Assembly (NCBI GenBank): GCA_009760855.2
Contig: WPIO01000020.1
Location: 3,111,501 to 3,175,500, forward strand
From: Cristatella mucedo
Lineage: Eukaryota; Bryozoa; Phylactolaemata; Cristatellidae
Reading direction: 5' to 3'
Length of the DNA stretch: 64,000 bases
This document shows, piece by piece, positions 24,095-64,000 of the stretch. The first letter of the stretch is position 1; each line of letters starts with the position of its first letter. The notes below the pieces were generated by a model that saw only the letters and a program-made list of their open reading frames with translations, had not been told where the DNA came from and made no database searches. The position numbers and the translations under genes were made by a program.

Positions 24095-24330
24095 ATAACA
24101 ATAAGTTTGTATACTGTCCTCAGAGAGCTGAATGTCTCCTAGGCACTTTACAGATGCTGCATACAAAGCATTACCAAATGTTTGGTATTAACATCCGCAA
24201 GCATAGTGTAAGCAGGTACATGCACACGAAGAACAAATCACAAAGACACCAAATACTGTAATAAACAGGTGCGTTTCAATTCTTTTTAAATGTTATGTCA
24301 AGGGACGTTGTTACGTGCGTCGGTAGTGAG
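24095..24330 (-). mobile_element. Degenerate LINE-B 3' end
   Basis: Minus-strand tail (AGTGCCTAGGAGACATTCAG) with a decayed 3' UTR running toward the CACCTGTTTATTACAG region. Confidence 0.5.
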
Positions 24331-25898
24331 CACACGAACAAAAGGCACGTCTATAAGGGTTTGAGGGACGTATGAGGTTTGGTCAGAGCAGCTGTGATGA
24401 ACTTGATTGAATAATGGAAGTGGGTATCCCCAATACCTCAGGTAATTTTTACAACCAGTGAGCATCTGACTACATTTTAGTGTATGCACATTAGGAGAGC
24501 CATTGCTCTTGAGGTGCAGATAGATACACGATATATGAAGCAAGGTTAGCCACAGTTTTTTGCGTAACTCAACATGCTGAACGCCACAATGAACAACAGC
24601 TTCGAAGAAAGCACCTCAACATTATCGGTAGTAATTTAAGTTAGAGCCTAGTGGGGTGGCGAAGCCGAAAGTTGATACCAACCTCCTGCGTACGGATAAG
24701 CTGCGTTTCTTTTATTATCTTGCACATGATGGCCTTACTTTAAAGGTAAAACATGGTGGCTTACACTGAGTTTATAATAAATGGCTAGGGACTTTCAGAT
24801 TACGCAACAATCGCAATGTATTTGAAAATTTCCGCATAAACGCATTTGAAGATTTTCGCCACAAATAAAGGTCGAATTTGGCAACCACAGTGCTGATATT
24901 GATCTATGATCAGTTGTCCTGTGCCGATTGAGCCTTGTGACTAATCTCCCAGCTGTGATCTCCGTGCTATGATCAATGGCTATTAGGAGTAATCTTTTTG
25001 GCGATCAGCACCCACTGTGATCGTAAACCATACCATTTAATCAGCCACGAAGCTGAAACCCCACGTGGTACAGGTTCCAAGCACTGTTCTTGCTTGCTTT
25101 GCTGTCACAGCAAGCAAGTGGTACTGCAACCTTGTTAGTATAGCTGAACTTGAGTGCTTCTTTTTAAGTTAGTCCGTCAGCACATGACAAAATGCTGGGG
25201 ACAGACGTCTGCCCTAAAAGCGTTGCTAAAGGCCTTGCTTCGTTTTGGAGTGGTGGAAGGTGTGGGCAGGCCTTCAACGTTCGCGAATTCACGTTTGTAC
25301 AAAGCTCCTGGGATTGTTGAAGCTCAAGAGCTGGGGCTCAGAGCAGATGTGAGTGCATGCTGAATACAGAGAATACACTGTGCACACTGAATAGATAATA
25401 CGTTGCGCACACTGAACAGATTTCATTGTGCGCACATGCCCCCCTCAGGAACTCGATAGTGAAGTCACTCCAGCGTTAACAGTTGACAGGGATTACAGCT
25501 GAGCTCACACCAAAAAACTGAAAAATAACACCCAGACTATATAATTGTATGCTTGCTAAAGTGAAATGTGTATAGAAGCACAATAACCTTTGAAAATATG
25601 TAACTTATTAATGATCACAATAAGTTCAATGATACAGCACAAGGTGAGAGGTGCCCGAGATTGCATCAGCTAGAGTGGGAAGGCTGTTGCAGACACGAGA
25701 GTAAAACGTTTGCCAGCACAAACACGACAAACTGGTAAGACAGCAGCGATATCTCAGGTCAAGATGCCTGCACTGACGAAGAGCAGAATCCCTCGGCATG
25801 CTGCGTTTGAGTGCGTAGCTGTCGGGGTCCCAGCATGCCAGCATGCTGCATCGCAGGCCGCCAGTGCAGTCGAGACTCAATTGTGCTCCGTTTTACTG
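24331..25898. other. 3' flank of the PARP gene
   Basis: Contains the 3' UTR, whose end is uncertain, and otherwise no recognised repeat. A plus-strand open frame at 25154-25363 is discussed in the findings. Confidence 0.45.
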
Positions 25899-55122
<29,224 letters not shown>

Positions 55123-55192
55123 GGCGTCCCACTACACCACCCGTGCGGGCCGCCGAGCAACGCGTTCCCGCCTCCGGAAAAATTATCGGTCG

Positions 55193-55200
55193 TGACGTCA
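55193..55200. promoter_or_regulatory. Palindromic CRE (TGACGTCA)
   Basis: A perfect consensus CREB/ATF site about 70 bp upstream of the PARP start codon, inside the CpG island. The position suits a proximal promoter element; use in vivo is inferred. Confidence 0.5.
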
Positions 55201-55400
55201 CGGGCACCGCTCAGGCATGCCCGGTTGCGGTGGACGCCATTGTGCTTCCGCCAACGACCCCGTCTTCTAACGCTCCTGTTGGTGCAGTTCTTGTTGCGCT
55301 TCCGGCGGCGCCGTAACAAAAGAGCGCAAGAAAAAAGCGCGCTGACAACAGAACACCGACAAATGCGCGTAATTCTAGCGGCCGCCACATAAGTGCACAT

Positions 55401-56102
55401 GACAAAAGCGCAAGTATAACATTTTGTAAATGTGCTATTTAACTTGTTTAACTGGCTTTCCGTCTGCCAAATGAATCACTATTATACCAAGAAGAAACAA
55501 ATATTTTATTTTACGGCTGGTGTGGAAGTAACAACAGTATGTCAAATTTCGTCGTTCATTAAGAATGCAATTGCCGCTTTGCAACGAAAATAATAAAAAC
55601 CCTATTAAAGTAAATAAATAATAACCCCGTATGTACCGGTTGTACCTGTTGGCCTAAAACTAAATTTAATTTTAGCGTTGGAAAACTAAGCAAAAAATCC
55701 ACTCACGAAACCTACGCATGAACATAAGGAACAGTCCCAGTGGGAGATTACCTTCGAGGAATCGCACACAACCTGAGCAGCTATTTAAAAATTGGCTGAT
55801 ATTACTAGGTTATATTAACTTTTTATGCGTAAATATACTATATCAAAATACATTTAAAAGCTGGCATAAATTATAAAGCGATTTGAGTTTCACCCCGTAT
55901 CTATTCTCTTTAATGAAATACGCTAATTATGAATTATTTATTTAAACCTGCATCCCTTACGATCATTTTTTGCACGAAATTCTCAGCGCGGTTTATATAT
56001 CTGGATAGTATATATATCTGGGTCGTCGTCGCGCTTTCTGCACCGCATGCCTCTTCTGGCCCGCAAGCACAGCGCTCGTAACGGTGTTGGCTGATATGGC
56101 TG
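55401..56102. other. AT-rich intergenic DNA upstream of the PARP gene
   Basis: AT-rich with no open frame of note and no repeat family recognised. Confidence 0.5.
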
Positions 56103-56610
56103 ATAATAACAATAATAACGCGCTTGATAAAGCGCCCTCGGAGAACTCAATCTCTTTCTAGGCGCTTTAAATTTGCTGCAAAGGGAAATGCGATTGAACG
56201 CTGAGTAATATCATGCTTGATCAACAAAATGAATAACATGGTTAGGAGTGATATGCACAGGGTCAGCATGCAAATGTGGTTAGTGGCAGCATGCACAGTG
56301 TCAGCACGCATAAGCACATCAAAGATGAATCACAGAGATCCATTAAATTCTGTCCTAAATAGGTGTGTTTTTAAGTTTTTTTGAAATGTGCTCAAGTCAG
56401 GGGATGTTCTGACGCAAGTCAGGAGGGAGTTCCAGCTGCATGTATTGATGACATCCACACACGAATGGCAGCCAACTTTTTTAAATTTAACGACTACAAA
56501 ACTAACTTACTAGTTTTAGGGAAATCAAGAGTGACTCGGAAATTGGACATTTTAATGCTCAAAATTAGCTCTGCTATCATATTTTCTGTTAAATCTGCAC
56601 GAATCAAGGT
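56103..56610. mobile_element. LINE-B copy with inverted 5' segment
   Basis: 56103-56432 is minus-strand LINE-B 3' UTR and ORF end, up to the GACGCAAGTCAGGAGGGAG region. 56433-56610 is plus-strand LINE-B RT sequence (IDDIHTRMAANFFKFNDYKT, LVLGKSRVTRKL). The junction is abrupt. Confidence 0.7.
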
Positions 56611-56692
56611 GCAGATGCATGCACACGAAGGGCAAGTCACAAGGACAACATCCTTTATGAACGAGGCAGCGGCCCAGTCAGACCTTAAATAA

Positions 56693-56775
56693 AAATAATT
56701 ATTTTGCATAGCGCCCTATGAGAACTTAATCTCTATTCAGGCACTTCACATATACCACGGGGCTCGAGCCCACGA
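56693..56775 (-). mobile_element. SINE-2, tail half
   Basis: GCGCCCTATGAGAACTTAAT, ACCACGGGGCTCGAGCCCAC on plus. The A-box half is missing. Confidence 0.52.
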
Positions 56776-56779
56776 CTTT

Positions 56780-57439
56780 GGGCGGGGCTTTTTTCTGACC
56801 GGTGGCATCATTATGACGTTCGCGGGCACTTGCGTATGCCAGCTGTACTTTAAAGAGGGTGCAGCTGGTACGCGGAGTCTACAAAATTACTCTACTCCGA
56901 TCTCGTCGCGTTATTGAGTCGTTTGCGTCTTTTGCCTCGCAGAGGCCTGCAATCTGGTAGGGGAAAATTAATCGGTAGCAGCAAACGTGTTGCCAGAGAA
57001 CAAGAATGACTGGTCTCACTGTCCCATGATCTGTGCTTCGTCTGCGCATAGAGCGGCGGTGGGGGGGGGGGCAGTTGGGCTGCGTCGCACTTGTGAGTAG
57101 CTGTTCCAGTTTCGCTGGCAAACAGCAACTATAAGCTGAAATATGGAGCGCTTGTTCTCACGAGAATCGTCTGTTCGTGGAGCGAGCTAAAGAAACTATC
57201 AGGCTACAGACACCCATCAGCAATGGGCCACCAGCAGAAGTTGGATATTCTACGTCTATCCTATAGTTAATCCCTGCCATAGCTGTGCCAAGCTTAAACT
57301 CAAGGTCCATCAGCGAAGATTTCGCCAAAGCCTCAATGCACGTGCTCTCTCAACATCAAAGTTAATCTGCAGTGCACGGTTTTTCAAAAGCTTCACACAA
57401 CCTTGGCGAGCTGCTAAATATATAAATAAATAAATCCTA
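56780..57439. other. No recognised feature
   Basis: Intergenic; a poly-G tract at about 57060-57070 only. Confidence 0.45.
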
Positions 57440-57600
57440 GCTGATTAAACAGCCTCTTTTTATATAGCGACAGAAGAGCCTTTACGGCTATCACCACCGC
57501 TTGCAGTGGCGATACAGAATCGCCCACTGCAGGAATCGAACACACCACCTGGGGACTGAGGTCGTGAAAGCAACCGACTTACCTAGTGTGCCATCACGGC
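57440..57600 (-). mobile_element. SINE-1, full length
   Basis: Minus-strand copy; the right edge is the complement of GCCGTGATGGCACACTAGG, and an ATTTATTTATT-type tail lies at the left. Confidence 0.78.
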
Positions 57601-59049
57601 TCACCAGTCTAGCTATAGGGAGAGCATGGCATGATCCAGGGCACGGCAGCTCTGACGGCAATTGGGTTTCGCGGAGCTATACAGTTCTCCGTTCATTGAG
57701 CGTTTGAGCGTCGTTGCCGATCCCAATTAGTGTTTTTTGGACGAAGTCTGCAGAGGCCAACGTTACGTCAGCCGCCATCTATCGGCCGCGATACTAGGAT
57801 GCAGAGGTGCATGATGGTACAGATGGATCGGAGTCAGTTTTAGAGGAGGCAAACGAGTTCAGAAGAAGGAGTGCCGCACTCTACGCCTGGCTGAAGAGGC
57901 TCCGCACGCGAGGCGTTTCTTTGACGCGGCATCGGGGTCGGTCTCCTCAGGGAACTGCCGGATGGGGCCGAGTTCCAGGCGGCAAACCTTCGGCGCTCAA
58001 GGTCGAATTCCCTTGCTTGGACTGGGGCGCCACAAAAATTTGGTAGAAAAATCTGCAACACAATTTCTAGAAGGTTTTCCTTTTAAAATAAACTCCACTG
58101 GCTTCTAAACAGGCGTAACCTCGAGGAACAGGTGGGTTTCAGATTCTTTTTTTTAATGTCGTCAAGTCAAGGGATGTCTTGACGCCAGTGGGTACCGGTG
58201 AGTTTTCCGTATTGGAAGCATTTTGAGGTAGTCCACGCCAGTTAAGGAAGTGGCTCTAGTTCAAGCAACTGAGGCAGCAAAGCCTCCTCTCTTCAGCCAT
58301 ACGTAGCCTAGCTAAGCCCCCCTGCCATGCCCATGCTTTCTGCCGTGCGATGACAAGGAATCTATCACCAACGCGTCCTAATGCACTCATAAAAGACGGC
58401 AGACCGCTAGGTTCTCCTAGTGCTGCTATTCCCTAAATATGGGCTCGTAACGCGAAGGTTTGCCGCACCCACTGATCGGAATAGCGAGAAGACGAAGCAT
58501 CGTCGTAGTGAACACTAGTAGTAGCAGATTCGTAACGTGGCGTGGAAGTTTTCTCGCACAGTTATCTATGTTGGTCGCTTTGCTAGCACACAACTGCTTG
58601 TACCCATTAGCTTCGAAAATTCAAGTTGCCTGCCACTGCCGCCGGATGTTGCAAGCCATCTCGAGCTAATTGACTCGCTTCCTTTCCTACAAATTTAGTG
58701 CCTGGAAAAAAGAACAAGTACTCTTAGGATGAAACATGTGTCTTACAGGAGCGCACGTATGGCTTCCTCTTGCTCTTTAGCCAACAAAAATTTAGAAAAC
58801 GAAGTTTGCTGCATTTTGTTGTTTCTTTTGTGACGTTTTTGCATTCACAAGTGTTTTTGATGACGTGCATGTGCTGTGCAATCAAGTTTTTGTGCGTACG
58901 AAGAGTTATCTTCAGAAGAGATATATTCTTCGAAGCTTTAAGTTTTTCAAGTAGTTCCTTTCCTACAGTACCTCAAGGGAATGCTCTCTTTCTCTCTACC
59001 TCCCTCCTCTCTTTCTCTCTGTGCAGCATCTATCCGAGGCACTGCAGAA
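57601..59049. other. No recognised feature
   Basis: Intergenic between the PARP promoter side and the CHY 3' end; short unassignable frames only. Confidence 0.45.
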
Positions 59050-59055
59050 TTTATT
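59050..59055 (-). terminator. Possible poly(A) signal of the CHY gene
   Basis: AATAAA on the minus strand about 650 bp after the stop codon. It is the first canonical hexamer I noticed downstream; no transcript evidence. Confidence 0.3.
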
Positions 59056-59708
59056 GTCATCGTCTAATATGGCGCACCTCAACTCCGCTTACATGCACGT
59101 GCTTGTGAGTGCTGGTGCGCTCTGCTCGCATCATATCGGACGGCTCTAGCTGACTGACCACATGCGAAGCAGCGAAACATGGTGCGCCTGGCAAGATTAG
59201 GCCAGCAAGAGCAGACACCCCTTTTCCCCTAGCAGCTGAGCAAGTCTGCGACTTCCCGAGTGAGGCTTCTGCAAGTCCCCCAAAGCTACACGGACAAAGA
59301 AAAAGAAGCAATTACAAGTCAGGCAGGCCAACCAGCCAGACTTGTATAGCACCACCAGAGCTCTGACGGGTTTAATCTTGCCCACTTGCCTTCCATAAGC
59401 AAAGGACGCGTGTCTTGCTACTGACTTCCGGAAAGGAAGTGAAGCAAGGACCACATTACAGAAGTTGCCAGCGGAAGCGGCATAAAGAGCAGCATGTTAC
59501 TAGCTAGAACGAGCGCTACACTCGCTATCTGCAGAATGGACATCATCAGTTGCAACACCGAGCGGCAAAAGCGTCGCAGAATGCAGCTACAAAGTCAGGC
59601 TTCAACTCAAGTGCGACTGAAGTGGAGCACCAAGAGGTAGCCCGGTGCGACCCCACGGCACCAGCAGATGGGGAGGGGGAGGGCGCATCCCGGAGCGATA
59701 CGCTCTCT

Positions 59709-62076
<2,368 letters not shown>

Positions 62077-62284
62077 CTGCAACACATGTTGCCCAACTAA
62101 TTTCACAACCACTAGCACGCATAACAATGCTTTTCCTTGTGCTGTGTGGGAGGGAATCTTCAATTTGAAAAAAGGCAAAGCTGGTGCTAAAGGAACTGAA
62201 CACTACTGCCCAGTTTGTACGACCAAACCCACTCTCAACCAGTTACTCTAGGCAGTTTCGACCCCCACCATAGCCTTACCCCCA

Positions 62285-62628
62285 CCATAGCCTCCCGACC
62301 TGTGTCAGAACATCCCCTGACCTGACCACATTTAAAAGGAACTTAAAAACACACCTATTTAGGACAGCATATAGTGGGTCCCTGTGATTCGTCCTTCATG
62401 TGCTTATGTGTGCTGACACTGTGCATGCTGCCACTAACCACATTTGCATGCTGACCCTGTGCATGTCACCCTAACCATATTATTCATTGTGCTTGTTTTT
62501 CAAGCATGATTTGACTTACCATTCAATTGCATTTCCCTTTGCAGCAAATGTAAAGCGCCTAGAAAGAGATTAGGTTCTCTGAGGGCGCTTTATCAAGTGT
62601 ATTATTATTATTATTATTATTATTATTA
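62285..62628 (+). mobile_element. LINE-B 3' end
   Basis: Starts at CCTCCCGACCTGTGTCAGAAC, encodes NLKTHLF, then the 3' UTR, tail and (TTA)n. It lies upstream (in gene direction) of the recognised CHY exons. Confidence 0.75.
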
Positions 62629-63662
62629 GTGTCAAGGATCGACCAATCGTGAACGGCCAGCTGAGATGGTGACTGTAGTGGGCTAGTTTGGTAGAGCTGC
62701 ATAGGCCGCATTGCATAGGTGATTTTATGCCTAAGACACTGCACTGGCCCTGTATATGAACTGTAAGTGTGCATGTGATTACATGTACACACAGAGACAC
62801 ACGCACATGCACAAGCATGCAAAGGCACATACACACACAAACGCATGCACACCTCTGAGCCCAAAGGCTACTCTTTGCTATGCTACTTTGACACAGTGCC
62901 CATAGTAATCGTGGTAGAAACCCAGACATATTTAAGCCCAGTCGAGAGTTCGACGGCCAGGGTATGATTGGCTCAGTGCGACCGAGCGAACGACCCTAGC
63001 TAGCCAACTGCTCATAAATAAGCCAGTCAAAACAAATGCACCGTGCACAAGACGAGTTCAGCAAGAGCACGCAGATCTCCCCCCCCCGACTTCCAGAGCG
63101 CATGCCCCAACACACCCCTAGTACGATAAGCAACGATCCATCGCTTAAACGAAACTGTTAATGGTCTCAAACGCAGTGAGCCTACTTCAACTCGGGTGCT
63201 CGTTGACTAAGCATCCGGCCATCCACTAACTCGGCCGAGCTACTAACTAAGGCGATTCACTTTGTCAGGATTTGACAGGAAGAACATGCAAGCATCAGGC
63301 AGCAAGAGGAACCGCTGCCTAGCGCCGAGTCGACGGCAGCGAGAACGCTTATCTGAGCACCACGGATAGCGGCCATCACCCCGCCATTTGCACAGTCACC
63401 TGCCACCCAACCATAACCCCGTCGACGATCGCAGCAGCAGCAGCTGGCGGAGCTTCAGTTGTATTTACTATGCGATTCTCTTGCTCGATGCGATTCTCTT
63501 GCTCGATTCGCGCCGGAATCCAGCAGCCTCGAACTTAGTGAGTATCGCTAGTCGGTCGGCAGCGAATGAATCAGGCACATGCACACACGCACGATGCAGT
63601 TGGTGAGGTCGCTGCCGACGTGTCGAGCATGCACCAACTATAGCGAGCGATCGGCAAGTGCT
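62629..63662. other. Upstream flank or intron of the CHY gene
   Basis: I searched for the exon that should precede FPCCGK (a Cys/His-Tyr rich segment ending in an AG-GT donor) and did not find it. A mildly GC-rich part begins near 63150. Confidence 0.4.
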
Positions 63663-63785
63663 TGTCGCTGGCGATCTGCGAGCTCGCCATTGCATCCAAC
63701 GCTCTCAACGAGTTGGCGCTGCTGGAACAGCAGATGGAGGCTAGGCACCACCTGCATCAGCACGGCCATGCAGCGGCCATAAAAA
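63663..63785 (+). other. Unassigned open segment on plus strand
   Basis: One plus frame reads ELAIASNALNELALLEQQ, then MEARHHLHQHGHAAA, with coding-like composition but no clear start. It sits in a mildly GC-rich stretch (63150-63780). It could be part of a first exon of a divergent gene or chance; I do not recognise it. Confidence 0.2.
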
Positions 63786-63945
63786 TAGAATTCATTTGTA
63801 TAGAGCCCTAAGCAAACTTAATCTCTAAGTTGGTGCTTCACATGTGCTTCAGGCCACGAGCCCACGACTTATGTCATCAAATAGATTCAATTCCAAGGCC
63901 AATAAAGGCCAGCACCTTAAGTCCTGGGCCAAATCAGAGTGGCAT
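63783..63945 (-). mobile_element. SINE-2, long variant
   Basis: ATTCATTTGTATAGAGCCCT, CCACGAGCCCACGACTTATG and GCACCTTAAGTCCTGGGCC. Another TTA-type repeat start follows at about 63947 and runs off the window. Confidence 0.55.
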
Positions 63946-64000
63946 ATAATAATAATAATTATAATAATGACAATGCATTTGTATAGCACCCCAGAGAACT

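Overview
This is nuclear DNA from an animal, most likely a non-mammalian metazoan and probably an invertebrate; I cannot name the species. Genes are split by kilobase-scale introns with GT/AG borders, there are CpG-rich islands, and the DNA between exons is packed with CR1/L2-like LINE fragments, two tRNA-like SINE families, Tigger-like DNA transposon remnants and long microsatellites. No operons, CRISPR arrays or phage genes are visible.

Two protein-coding genes can be supported, both on the minus strand. The main one runs from 55122 down to 25899. I assembled 16 coding exons whose splice phases all agree and which together encode 728 residues. The protein is a PARP2-type poly(ADP-ribose) polymerase (WGR domain, helical regulatory domain, ART catalytic domain with an intact H-Y-E triad), but it carries two tandem WWE domains at its N-terminus. 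WWE modules read ADP-ribose chains, so one polypeptide would join a DNA-damage-activated PAR writer to a PAR reader. Each WWE module lies between phase-1 introns, the usual mark of exon shuffling, and skipping them would leave an ordinary PARP2. Its promoter is probably the CpG island at about 54540-55400, which holds a palindromic CRE just upstream of the ATG. One intron appears to use a GC donor. The second gene, 62076 down to 59709, is the 3' end (three exons) of a CHY-type zinc-finger protein; its 5' exons were not found.

Layout: 1-12 kb is gene-poor and holds scattered SINE-1 and LINE tails, a CT-rich minisatellite, an internally deleted Tigger-like element and a pair of diverged copies of an unidentified repeat. 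12.5-13.7 kb and 18.5-20.3 kb are GC/CpG-rich islands with no gene I can recognise. 14.8-24.3 kb is a LINE cluster with two long reverse-transcriptase copies, both broken. 25.9-55.1 kb is the PARP gene with repeat-filled introns (nested LINEs, a TA tract of about 140 bp, long GA/CAGA and CA tracts, a hairpin with 29-bp arms). 55.4-59.7 kb is intergenic with a 5'-inverted LINE copy. 59.7-62.1 kb is the CHY gene, and 62.3-64 kb is repeats plus a modest GC-rich stretch.

Repeat families used below: LINE-A has a 3' end tailed with ACATT repeats; LINE-B has a 3' end tailed with TTA repeats; SINE-1 starts near GTGATGGCACACTAGG; SINE-2 has a tRNA-like head and a tail shared with LINE-B.
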